From Planctomycetota bacterium (GTDB taxonomy: Bacteria > Planctomycetota > Phycisphaerae > UBA1845 > UTPLA1), in NCBI GenBank assembly GCA_003576905.1, contig QEVG01000012.1, positions 31,458 to 95,457 of the forward strand: a stretch of DNA of 64,000 bases, in the 5' to 3' direction. The translations under genes were made by a program, and so were the position numbers. The first letter of the stretch is position 1; every line of letters starts with the position of its first letter. This document shows, piece after piece, positions 8,979 to 19,275 of the stretch. The notes beneath the pieces were generated by a model, which saw nothing but the letters and a program-made list of their open reading frames with translations, made no database searches and was not told the origin of the DNA.

Positions 8979-9542
8979 ATGTCAGCAATGCGCAAGGTTC
9001 GAACGTGCCTGGGAATTTTTTCGGGGCTTCTGCTCGCGGCCGGCGGCTGCTCCGCCACCAGCGCGGCGATGGAGACATTTCGCATCGGGAAGAACGTCGC
9101 GAAGAAGGACAGCTACCTGAAGATCTGGGTCGACGGGCACCCCGCCGAACAGAACGCGCTCAAGAAGGCCTATTTCGGTCACGCGTCGTTCAAGGTTGGT
9201 GAGACCGTCAGCACCCGTCCGACGTTCAAGTTCGACTTCATCGACCCCTCGAAGTTCGGGCGAATCACGGGGACGCATCTCGCGATTTACCAGGAGTTTG
9301 AGGGAGACTACTCCCACCAGGCGGAGTTCACGATCAACCCCGTCGGCACCGGGACCGACAACCTGATGCGGCCGAACATCGACTACAACCTCGGCGCGGT
9401 TCCTCCGACCCTCCAGTGCATGAACTTTGAGAAGCAGACCGTGCCCGGCGTCGAGTTGAAGGCCGGCGTCGATCACCTTCTGGTCTTCACGATGACCGGC
9501 GATCGCAGCGAGACGGTCCAGATCCTCATCAGCACGAAATAG
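8979..9542 (+). CDS. Probable exported lipoprotein, unknown function
   Basis: A 187-residue protein. The N-terminus has a basic start, a hydrophobic core (GIFSGLLLAAGG) and a Cys at residue 24, which fits a lipoprotein signal peptide although the -3 residue is Ala instead of Leu. The mature part is predicted beta-rich (FKFDFIDPSKFGRITG, HLAIYQEFEGDYSHQAEF) and I do not recognise a domain. GAGGTG at 8965-8970 supports the start at 8979 (MSAMRK). The open frame upstream of it is ignored. A strong terminator follows at 9582-9618, so this is the last gene of its transcript. Confidence 0.75.
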   Translation: MSAMRKVRTCLGIFSGLLLAAGGCSATSAAMETFRIGKNVAKKDSYLKIWVDGHPAEQNALKKAYFGHASFKVGETVSTRPTFKFDFIDPSKFGRITGTHLAIYQEFEGDYSHQAEFTINPVGTGTDNLMRPNIDYNLGAVPPTLQCMNFEKQTVPGVELKAGVDHLLVFTMTGDRSETVQILISTK

Positions 9543-9581
9543 ACAGCCCGCCGTCCGCGCGCTTGTATTCGGAACATCGCG

Positions 9582-9618
9582 ATGGCCGCCACGCCCTGCC
9601 GGACGTGGCGGCCATTTT
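9582..9618 (+). terminator. Rho-independent terminator
   Basis: ATGGCCGCCACG (9582-9593) and CGTGGCGGCCAT (9604-9615) form a perfect 12-bp stem around a 10-nt loop, followed by TTTT. It lies 40 nt after the stop of the lipoprotein gene. Confidence 0.85.
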
Positions 9619-9683
9619 CCTGATCAGGTCGGGAGCTCCCCGCGGCGGCTCGGCTTCGAACCGCCGACGGTCGATATAGTGGC

Positions 9684-10463
9684 ATGGAGACGCAGGCTGC
9701 TTCGGACGCCCATGCCGCTGGTTTTGCCGTCGCGGTCGGCGAACGATCGCGTGCATCAATTGCGGCGGTCTTGTTCGATGTCGACGGCGTCATCGCCGAC
9801 ACCGCCCGGCTGCACACGGAGGCATGGGCCAGGCTGGCGGCACTGGAGCGGCTTCCCTTCGATCGCGAAACCGCCGAGGCACTGCGCGGACTTTCGCGCG
9901 AGGACTCGCTCCGCCGGGTGTTGGGAGCGCGCCGGGTTACCCAGCAGTCCTTTCACGACATGCTTGACCGCAAGAACGCCTTCTATCTTGAGTTGCTCGA
10001 AGCCGCCGGTCCGGCCGACTGTCTTCCGGGGGCCGTGGGGCTTCTAGGCGAGTTTGCGGAACTGGGTATGCGGCGGGCCGCCGTGTCATTGAGCCGCAAT
10101 GCGGGCCGCGTCCTTGAACGGCTGGGCATTTTCGAACGGTTTGATGTCATCGTAGACGGCACCGCTCAGACGGGCGGTAGCGGACTGGACCGGTACCATC
10201 GCGCGGCGGCGCTGCTCGGCGTCGCTCCCCGCCGGTGCCTGGTGTTTGAGGACTCCGCCGCCGGTATCGCGACGGCGAAGAACGCGGGCATGCGGACGAT
10301 CGGCCTGGGTGATCCGCGCCGGCTGGCCGCCGCGGACATGGTGTTTGAATCGCTTCGGGGCGTGAGTGCCCGGTGCGTGCTTCGCTGGCTCGGTGGATCC
10401 GCCGCAACAGGCGAAGAGCCGCCGGCGCCCGGCGGTTGCCGCATCGTGGCGGGCCATGTCTAA
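9684..10463 (+). CDS. HAD-superfamily hydrolase, beta-phosphoglucomutase-like
   Basis: A 259-residue HAD protein. Motif I is FDVDGVIADT with the nucleophile Asp32 and acid/base Asp34, followed by the cap start TARLHTEAWARL, typical of beta-phosphoglucomutase relatives. Motif II is the Ser in AAVSLSRNAG. Motif IV is VFEDSAAGIATAKNAGM. The usual motif III Lys (KPAPD in beta-PGM) is not seen; the aligned region reads QTGGSGLDRYHRAA. Loss of this Lys may alter or reduce phosphotransfer. The gene ends 8 nt before gpsA, so it may be co-expressed with it and could act on glycerol phosphate or a sugar phosphate, but this is speculation. Confidence 0.82.
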   Translation: METQAASDAHAAGFAVAVGERSRASIAAVLFDVDGVIADTARLHTEAWARLAALERLPFDRETAEALRGLSREDSLRRVLGARRVTQQSFHDMLDRKNAFYLELLEAAGPADCLPGAVGLLGEFAELGMRRAAVSLSRNAGRVLERLGIFERFDVIVDGTAQTGGSGLDRYHRAAALLGVAPRRCLVFEDSAAGIATAKNAGMRTIGLGDPRRLAAADMVFESLRGVSARCVLRWLGGSAATGEEPPAPGGCRIVAGHV

Positions 10464-10471
10464 TAGGCGGC

Positions 10472-11476
10472 ATGGTCGAGCAGGTAGCCATCATCGGCGA
10501 TGGACAAATGGCCACGGTTTGCGGCGTGATGCTCGCCGACCGGGGCATACATGTCCGCATGTGGGGGCAGAATCCCGACCATATCGCCGCACTGAAGACG
10601 ACGCGGGAGAATCGCCGCTACCTGCCGGGCCTGCGAATACCGGAACGTGTGTCATTCACCGCGGATGAACGGGCGGTATTCGTGGCGGCGGAGTTGGTTA
10701 TCAACGCCGTGCCGTGCCAATACATCCGTAGTGTCTGGCAGCGGCTTGCGCCGTCATTCCCCGGAAACATTCCCGTTACCAGCGTCTCAAAAGGCATCGA
10801 GAATGATACGCTCCTCCGCCCGAGCCAGATCATCCAGAGCTGTGTCGGGCCGGTGCCGGTAGCGGCGCTATCGGGTCCGAGCATTGCGGCGGAACTGGCC
10901 AAGTGCCTTCCGGCCACGGTCGTTGCGGCGGCGTCGGACATGGCGCTGGCGCGGACCGTTCAGGAGGCGTTTTCGTCGCAGTGGTTCCGGGTGTACACCA
11001 ACGACGACCTGCTCGGCGTGGAGCTGGCCGGCGCAACAAAGAACGTCATCGCCCTTGCGGCGGGCATCGTGGACGGGCTTCGCGCCGGCGACAACGCAAA
11101 GGCGGCGCTGCTCTCGCGCGGGCTTGTGGAGATTACGCGTTTGGGCGCGGCCATGGGCGCGCGGCGCGAGACGTTTGCGGGCCTGGCCGGGCTGGGAGAC
11201 CTGGTGACGACGTGCGTATCGCCGATGGGCCGCAACCGGTCGGCAGGGCAGCTTATCGGCCAGGGCATGAACGTGGAGGAAGTCGTCGCATCGACGCCGT
11301 CAGTGATTGAGGGCATTCCCACCACGCGCAGTGTTTTTCAACTTGCGCGGCGCCACGGCGTGGAGATGCCGATCACCGAGGCGGTCCACGCGGTGCTGTT
11401 CGAGGGCAAGGAGGTCATCGCGACGCTCAGCGAATTGATGACCCGCAAGCTCAAGAGCGAGGACGCGGGTACCTGA
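10472..11476 (+). CDS. gpsA: NAD(P)-dependent glycerol-3-phosphate dehydrogenase
   Basis: A 334-residue enzyme that reduces dihydroxyacetone phosphate to sn-glycerol 3-phosphate for phospholipid synthesis. The N-terminal Rossmann loop is IIGDGQMATV (residues 7-16), with Ala where most GpsA proteins have the third Gly. Family blocks follow: VTSVSKGIENDT, VAALSGPSIAAELAK, and the catalytic region ELAGATKNVIALAAGIVDGL with Lys near 190. GDNAKAALLSRGLVEITRLG and the C-terminal GIPTTRSVFQLA complete the set. The ATG at 10472 sits 8 nt after the HAD gene stop; an in-frame extension back to 10373 would overlap that gene and is rejected. Confidence 0.95.
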   Translation: MVEQVAIIGDGQMATVCGVMLADRGIHVRMWGQNPDHIAALKTTRENRRYLPGLRIPERVSFTADERAVFVAAELVINAVPCQYIRSVWQRLAPSFPGNIPVTSVSKGIENDTLLRPSQIIQSCVGPVPVAALSGPSIAAELAKCLPATVVAAASDMALARTVQEAFSSQWFRVYTNDDLLGVELAGATKNVIALAAGIVDGLRAGDNAKAALLSRGLVEITRLGAAMGARRETFAGLAGLGDLVTTCVSPMGRNRSAGQLIGQGMNVEEVVASTPSVIEGIPTTRSVFQLARRHGVEMPITEAVHAVLFEGKEVIATLSELMTRKLKSEDAGT

Positions 11477-11524
11477 GCGTTCGTTTTCCGGGCGCGGGGC
11501 CGCGCAGAGCAGGGCAATCGTTTA

Positions 11525-12532
11525 ATGAGCCAGTCCACCGGCGGCGTGCTCGGCATCGGGATCATCGGCTGCGGCCGGGTGGTCGAGCGCCGGGTCGCGC
11601 CGGCGATCGGCCAGAGCGGAAATTCCACGATTGCGGCATTCTGCTCGCGCGACATCGCAAAGGCGCGGCATTTCGCCGACGTGTTCGGCGCGCCGGGGGC
11701 GCACATGCGCGTCGAGGATCTGCTGGCCGACGGCCGGGTGCAGGCCGTGTACATCGCAACACCCAACGCGCTGCACGCCGACCTGGCCGTCAAGTGCCTT
11801 CGCGGCGGCATGCACGTTCTCGTGGACAAGCCGATGGCCCTCTCGGCGGAATCGGCGCGGGAGATGATCGCCGCGGCGCAGCTGGCCGGCCGCCGGCTCG
11901 GCGTGCTTCATCAGCAGCGGTTTCACCCAGTCCACCTGCGCATCCTCGAGCAGGCGCGGAGCGGGCGCCTGGGGCGGATTCACTTCGTCCGCATGCAGAT
12001 GGGCTTCTGGTACGGCCAGGCGGAGAACTGGCGGCTGCGCCGGGCGGAATCGGGCGGCGGTGCGGCGATGGACCTCGGGCCGCACGCACTGGATGTCCTT
12101 CTTCAACTTCTCGGCCTGCCGAGCGCGGTCGACGCGCGGACGTATAATCTGCACTTCAAGGCGGAGGTGGAGGATTTTGCCGCGGCGCGGCTGGAGTTTC
12201 CCGGAGGGGCGGTGGCGCTCGTGGATTTTTCGTATTGCAGCCACCACTACGGCGGCCGGATCGAGGTGTTCGGGTGCGAGGGGACATGCCTCGCGGATGG
12301 CACTCTGCAACAGGCCGAGTCGTGCCGGTTCTGGTTGCGCCGAGGGGCGGATGCCCAGCCCATGGAAGAGTGGCCGAACCCGTCGTGTTTTCCGCTGATT
12401 ATTGATGATTTCGCCAGCGCGGTCCTGGAGGGGCGTGAGCCGACGGTCTCGATGCACGACGGCCTGGCGGTGATGCGCGTGGTGGATGCGATCTATTTGT
12501 CGGCGGCCCGCGGGACGCCCGTGACCCTGTGA
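11525..12532 (+). CDS. Gfo/Idh/MocA family oxidoreductase
   Basis: A 335-residue NAD(P)-dependent oxidoreductase. The Rossmann fold starts LGIGIIGCGRVVERR, and the family catalytic motif is seen as DKPMALSAESAREM (Lys near residue 102, more often EKP). The substrate-domain stretch GGGAAMDLGPHALDVLLQLLG contains the conserved DxGxH-type motif. Members oxidise or reduce sugars, inositols or related polyols; the substrate is not predictable here. It lies 48 nt after gpsA and 12 nt before an MFS transporter, suggesting a sugar uptake and processing unit. Confidence 0.9.
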   Translation: MSQSTGGVLGIGIIGCGRVVERRVAPAIGQSGNSTIAAFCSRDIAKARHFADVFGAPGAHMRVEDLLADGRVQAVYIATPNALHADLAVKCLRGGMHVLVDKPMALSAESAREMIAAAQLAGRRLGVLHQQRFHPVHLRILEQARSGRLGRIHFVRMQMGFWYGQAENWRLRRAESGGGAAMDLGPHALDVLLQLLGLPSAVDARTYNLHFKAEVEDFAAARLEFPGGAVALVDFSYCSHHYGGRIEVFGCEGTCLADGTLQQAESCRFWLRRGADAQPMEEWPNPSCFPLIIDDFASAVLEGREPTVSMHDGLAVMRVVDAIYLSAARGTPVTL

Positions 12533-12544
12533 GGCCCGCGCGCC

Positions 12545-13870
12545 ATGCCGAACTCCGCGGAAAAGCAAAGGTCGGCGAGCGAGGGGCCTCCGCGCGGCGG
12601 TCGCGGTTGGCGCGACTGGCTGGGCCTGAACGCGTCAACCTTCGCGCTGCTTGCGGCCATCCTGCTGATCACGGTGAGCACCGAGCTGTGGTCCCCGCTC
12701 CTTCCGGAGTATCTCAAGGCGCTGAAGAACCCCGCGAACGCCGCCGACCCGTGGTTCCTTCTGCTGATCGGGGCGTACGGCTTCTATCGCGACGGGCTGG
12801 AGGCGATCAATTACTACGCGGGCGGGGCGCTGGGGGCCTGGCTCAACACGCGGCGCGCCCTGCTGCTGTTCAACCTACTGCCCCTTGTCGGGCTGGGCGT
12901 ACTTCTTGCGTGGCAGTCTCCGGTCGCCGTTTTCCTGGCGATTCCGTTCATCTGCATCTGGGACTCCATCGCGGGGCCGGCGACGATTACCGTCGTGGGC
13001 GATGCGATCCCGCCAGACCGCCGCACGATGGCCTTCAGCCTTCAGGCGATCTTTCGGCGCGTGTCGCGGATCGTGGCCAACACGTTGAGCGGGCTGCTTG
13101 TCTGGCACCTGGGTCGGAAGGCCGGGATTCGCGCGGACGTGGCCATCTCAATTGTGCTTATTCTCATCGCGGCGGCGATCCAGTTCCGCATGATGAAGAC
13201 GACAAGTCGCGACCTGACGGCGGCCCTGCACCGGCCGAGGCACTTGCTGTCGCGGTTTCCCTCCGACCTCAAGCGGCTGCTCGCGGCGGATGTTCTCGCG
13301 AGATGGGCGGAGGGACTGGCGGGTCCGTTTGTCATTCTCTATTGCGTGCCGAGGCTGGCGAGCGACATGGCCGCCGGAACAGCGCTATACCAGTCGATGC
13401 TGCTGAACATTCAGGCCGTAACAAACATCATCCTTTATCTCATCATCGGTCCGTTGGCCAGCCGCGAGGGTCTCGCCAAGAAACCCTGGATCGGGCTTAC
13501 CTTTGTCTTCTTCGCGCTGTTTCCGATCAGCCTCGCGGTGCTCGGTCCGGCGGCGGGTGTCGCCGGCCTGGCCCTGGCATTTGTCTTCGGCGGCATGCGC
13601 GAGATCGGCGAGCCCGCGCGAAAGGCGATGATCGCGGATCTCGTTCCCGCGGACGTCAAGACACAGGCGATCGGGCTCTACTGGAGCGTTCGCAGCGTCG
13701 CGGTGATGTGGGCCAGCCCGGTGGGGGCGCTGGCGTGGATCGCGGGCGACCGCATTGAACCCGGCGCCGGGCCGCACGTGATGTTCGGACTTGCCGGCGT
13801 CGTCGGACTGATTGGGGCCGGCCTTTTCTTCGTTCGTTTCGGTCGAGCCCCGGTGGGCGTCGCAGAATAG
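12545..13870 (+). CDS. Major facilitator superfamily transporter
   Basis: A 441-residue inner-membrane protein with about 12 hydrophobic segments after a soluble 30-residue N-terminus. Typical MFS signs include ERRxxR-like basic loops between helices (DAIPPDRRTMAFSLQAIF and GEPARKAMIADLVPADVK) and two halves joined by a basic cytoplasmic loop (about 225-250). Some segments resemble drug or sugar efflux proteins, but the substrate is unknown. It starts 12 nt after the oxidoreductase stop and is likely the last gene of the HAD-gpsA-oxidoreductase-MFS run. Confidence 0.88.
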   Translation: MPNSAEKQRSASEGPPRGGRGWRDWLGLNASTFALLAAILLITVSTELWSPLLPEYLKALKNPANAADPWFLLLIGAYGFYRDGLEAINYYAGGALGAWLNTRRALLLFNLLPLVGLGVLLAWQSPVAVFLAIPFICIWDSIAGPATITVVGDAIPPDRRTMAFSLQAIFRRVSRIVANTLSGLLVWHLGRKAGIRADVAISIVLILIAAAIQFRMMKTTSRDLTAALHRPRHLLSRFPSDLKRLLAADVLARWAEGLAGPFVILYCVPRLASDMAAGTALYQSMLLNIQAVTNIILYLIIGPLASREGLAKKPWIGLTFVFFALFPISLAVLGPAAGVAGLALAFVFGGMREIGEPARKAMIADLVPADVKTQAIGLYWSVRSVAVMWASPVGALAWIAGDRIEPGAGPHVMFGLAGVVGLIGAGLFFVRFGRAPVGVAE

Positions 13871-13898
13871 CATCCGCTGCCGTTTTGCCCGTGTCACA

Positions 13899-13914
13899 TT
13901 GGCAGGCCTGCCAA
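13899..13914. repeat. 16-bp perfect palindrome upstream of clpB
   Basis: TTGGCAGGCCTGCCAA reads the same on both strands. It lies 29 nt after the MFS stop and about 115 nt before the clpB start. A looser inverted pair (AAACCAT at 13913-13919, ATGGTTT near 13943) follows. No CIRCE element (TTAGCACTC/GAGTGCTAA) is present. It could be an operator for clpB. Confidence 0.45.
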
Positions 13915-14030
13915 ACCATCGACCAAGTAACTGTCTGTAATTACATGGTTTATGGTGTATCGCGAATGGTACAGCCATTGCCCATTCATGGGGCGTCGGG
14001 CGGAAACCCCGCCCGGCATGGGAGAATGCG

Positions 14031-16676
<2,646 letters not shown>

Positions 16677-16754
16677 AAGCCATCCGGTCATGGGTTTCCG
16701 CGGCGGCTGCCGCAGGAGGCTCAGGAATTCCGTTCGGGAACGACCGGATCGGCG

Positions 16755-17891
16755 TCAGTCGTTCTTGTACTTGCGGTCCTTGCTCTTGGACGGGCCGCGC
16801 TCGCCTTTCTGCTCGCGCTCGATCTGCTTTTCGAGCAGGCGCCGCTGGCGTTTCTCCTGCTCATCGAAGGCCTGCTTCTCGCGTTCGGCGCGGCGCTTGA
16901 GTTCGTCATCGGAAACGCCCTTCTTGCGATAGCGCTCCGCCTCACGAAGTTGACGATTGCGAAGCGCCTCCTGCTCGCGCTCGATCCTGCGTTGAAGGGC
17001 TGTGCGATCTTCCTGCACGCGGTCATTCGAGATCACTCCGCGGGCACTTGTACCGCGTGGGATGATCTGGTCGGGCGTCCGGCGCGGCTTGGCGTCGGAT
17101 AGCCGGGGCCGGTATATCTGGAGGGCGTTGCCCTGGACCACGCGGGCGCGGTCGGGCGCGGCCGCGTCGCGGATGGAGTACCGCGGGACCGAGCGACCGA
17201 TGCGCTTCTCAATGTTCACGATGTTGATGTTGTTGTTGACGATCGTGTTGTTCACGATGTTGTAGTTCGTGACGTTTCGAGTCTGGTGGACGATATTGAC
17301 GTTTCGGACGCTTCGCGCGATGTAGGGCCGGATATTGCCTTCGCAGAAGCGGCGCTCCTCGACGAAATTCCAGTGATAATTGCGGATCGTGTCGAATCGA
17401 AGATGAAACGGCCCGATTCGGACATTGGCATGAATTGTATCGTCGGGCGGAAGCGGCGCCCAACCGACCCAGCCGGCCCCCTGGCGCCAGGCGACCCACG
17501 CCGGACCCCACACGCGACCCGGAACCCAGACCCAGCCATAATACCGGTCGAAGATCCATCGGCCGTAGTGATAGACGGCCCAGCCGAAGGGTTCATTGGA
17601 AACCCAGGTCCAGCCATACTCCGTCCACACCCAGTAGCCGTCCTGGTATGGCCGCCAGTCGTATTGCATGTTGTAGGGCGACCACACCCAGCCGAACTGC
17701 GGCATGTGAATCCACTCGCCGTAAGGCGCGAGCGACTCATAAAAGAAGCTCATATCCATCATCGGCGGCCGGGCCATGAAAGACCCCGCGCCGGGTGGAG
17801 GCAGGGGCTGGCCGTTCGCGGGGGCGACGTGAACGAACAACGCCGAGGTCGAGGCCAGGAGTGCGAGAGCGATCCATCGAATCTGTCGCAT
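16755..17891 (-). CDS. Exported DUF6600-type protein with aromatic repeats
   Basis: A 378-residue exported protein. It has a signal peptide (RWIALALLASTSALFVHVAPANG, about 5-27), then a Trp/Tyr-rich domain with recurrent motifs such as LAPYGEWIHMPQFGWVWSP, PYQDGYWVWTEYGWTWVS and YYGWVWVPGRVWGPAWVAWR, ending VGWAPLPP. This is the DUF6600 pattern. An Asn/Ile/Val-rich stretch (about 200-225, with VNNTIVNNNINIVNI) follows. The last 120 residues are highly charged, rich in Glu/Lys/Arg and coiled-coil-like. The function is unknown; envelope location is likely. The start at 17891 has GGAG upstream, and a TATACT box at 17951-17946 (minus strand) could be its -10. Confidence 0.85.
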   Translation of the reverse strand: MRQIRWIALALLASTSALFVHVAPANGQPLPPPGAGSFMARPPMMDMSFFYESLAPYGEWIHMPQFGWVWSPYNMQYDWRPYQDGYWVWTEYGWTWVSNEPFGWAVYHYGRWIFDRYYGWVWVPGRVWGPAWVAWRQGAGWVGWAPLPPDDTIHANVRIGPFHLRFDTIRNYHWNFVEERRFCEGNIRPYIARSVRNVNIVHQTRNVTNYNIVNNTIVNNNINIVNIEKRIGRSVPRYSIRDAAAPDRARVVQGNALQIYRPRLSDAKPRRTPDQIIPRGTSARGVISNDRVQEDRTALQRRIEREQEALRNRQLREAERYRKKGVSDDELKRRAEREKQAFDEQEKRQRRLLEKQIEREQKGERGPSKSKDRKYKND

Positions 17892-18408
17892 GGGTTTTCT
17901 CCAGGGGTGGTGGGTGACTCGCGGCGAGCTTTTCAGTCACGCCATAGTATAGGACATGCGGCGGACGCCGACGTTTGGCGGACCGCGGTGGGGTCCGAGG
18001 GAATAATAGACGAAAACCGGACCTTGTCCCGGTCCCGGCGCTGGTTCGCACAATTCACAGGGGCTGGCTTGTCCCTCCGACGGCGCGGACGGATCGCGTT
18101 GCACTGTTTTCGATCGACATCGACAATCGACCACTGCGTTAACTTTATTATGCATAGGGAGTTAATGATCCTTCATCTAACAGGGCGTTGGCTGGCCCTG
18201 TAAGCTCTGGGCCGTCGATCATACTGCGACGATCCCCGCGCCGCGGTGTAAAAGGTGGCGTCATCTGATGTTCCGCGCCCCGGGGGGTGTCGGGCGTCTT
18301 GCGGGGGCATCGCGGCCCGGCGGTTCTGCCGGCAGTGTGGGCCGCATGAATTGCGTTCGTTCGCCTCGCGGATACTGCGTCGCCGCTCGGTCGCGGCGGG
18401 TGGGTGCT
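17892..18408. other. 517-nt intergenic region with divergent promoters
   Basis: No convincing gene. The left part has a TATACT box on the minus strand (17951-17946) for the DUF6600 gene, without a clear -35. An AT-rich patch (about 18138-18165, TTAACTTTATTATGCAT) stands out in this GC-rich sequence and may hold the promoter of the secretion operon; a TCGACA box lies 18 nt upstream of TTTATT. A 7-bp hairpin follows at 18180-18201. The frame of the first pseudopilin-like gene is open from 18268, so part of this region could be coding if an upstream start is used. Confidence 0.5.
18180..18201 (+). repeat. Hairpin in the leader of the secretion operon
   Basis: ACAGGGC (18180-18186) and GCCCTGT (18195-18201) form a perfect 7-bp stem with an 8-nt loop, directly downstream of the AT-rich promoter-like patch and about 210 nt before the first gene. 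No T-tract follows, so a leader-regulatory role is more likely than termination. Confidence 0.35.
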
Positions 18409-19275
18409 ATGAGCTTGACACCGCGTTTCACGAGATGTGTTCCTCAAGGTCGATTGCGCTGTCCGCGGGCCGCCCGGCCGGCCGCAGCGCTCCTTGAAGT
18501 CGTGATCGCGATTTCGATTCTCCTGGTGGCGATGGCGGTCGTGGGCGCGACTTTTCAGAACGGCGCGCGAAACGTTGAACTGGCCGAGCGGATGAACCAG
18601 GCCGGGGCGTTGACAGATCGGCTTCTCGCGGAACTCGACCTGGGCCTTCTGACGATGACCGAAGGCGAGGCGAATGGTCCGCCGCAGGAGTTTTCGGGGT
18701 ATTTCGGTGAGGACGCGCCGCCGGGGCTGGCCTGGAAGGCGGAAGTCAGCAGGGACCCGAGCCTTCCGGGGATGCTCAAGGTCGGCGTACACATCATTGC
18801 CGGCGACCCCGAGGCGACCGACGGCCGGCAGCAGCGAATCCTCTCCACCTATGTCTGGCGCGCCGAGCCGCGAAACATCAACCTTGAGACGGACTTCGGC
18901 TTCTCTCAGGAACAATTGGACATGCTCACCGACGCGATACCCGGCGGGGCGGCGGTGCTCGACCCGACCAACTTCAACCCGCGCGATATTGCGAGCCTTC
19001 CACTCGACCAGTTACAGCAGCTTCTCCCGTTGATCATGCAGGCCCTTGGCGGCGGCATGATAGGCGGTCAACTTGATTCGCTCCTCCAGGCGGCGCAAAG
19101 CGGCGACCTTTCCGGACTTCAGGACCTCGCGCGCCAACTCGGCCAGCAGGGTGGCGCGGTACCCGGTCTGCCCGGCCTCCCGGACATGGGCGGCAGGCAG
19201 CCGGGTCGTGTGGGCGTGCAGCCGCCGGGCGGCCAGCAGGGGCAGCCCGGACAGCGCGGGGGAGGTCGTAAATGA
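18409..19275 (+). CDS. Type II secretion-like minor pseudopilin (GspI/PilV-like)
   Basis: A 288-residue prepilin-like protein. The type IV pilin N-terminal helix is AALLEVVIAISILLVAMAVVG with the conserved Glu at position 5 after predicted prepilin peptidase cleavage. The -1 residue would be Ala instead of Gly, and the pre-sequence is unusually long and basic (about 27 residues from this start). The C-terminal 90 residues are Gln/Gly/Pro-rich low complexity. ATGs at 18268 and 18346 are possible earlier starts; 18409 (MSLTPRF) gives the shortest leader. It is the first gene of the secretion operon and overlaps the next by ATGA. Confidence 0.75.
   Translation: MSLTPRFTRCVPQGRLRCPRAARPAAALLEVVIAISILLVAMAVVGATFQNGARNVELAERMNQAGALTDRLLAELDLGLLTMTEGEANGPPQEFSGYFGEDAPPGLAWKAEVSRDPSLPGMLKVGVHIIAGDPEATDGRQQRILSTYVWRAEPRNINLETDFGFSQEQLDMLTDAIPGGAAVLDPTNFNPRDIASLPLDQLQQLLPLIMQALGGGMIGGQLDSLLQAAQSGDLSGLQDLARQLGQQGGAVPGLPGLPDMGGRQPGRVGVQPPGGQQGQPGQRGGGRK

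Noticed and set aside
13871..14030. CIRCE element before clpB
   Set aside because: No TTAGCACTC/GAGTGCTAA pair is present.
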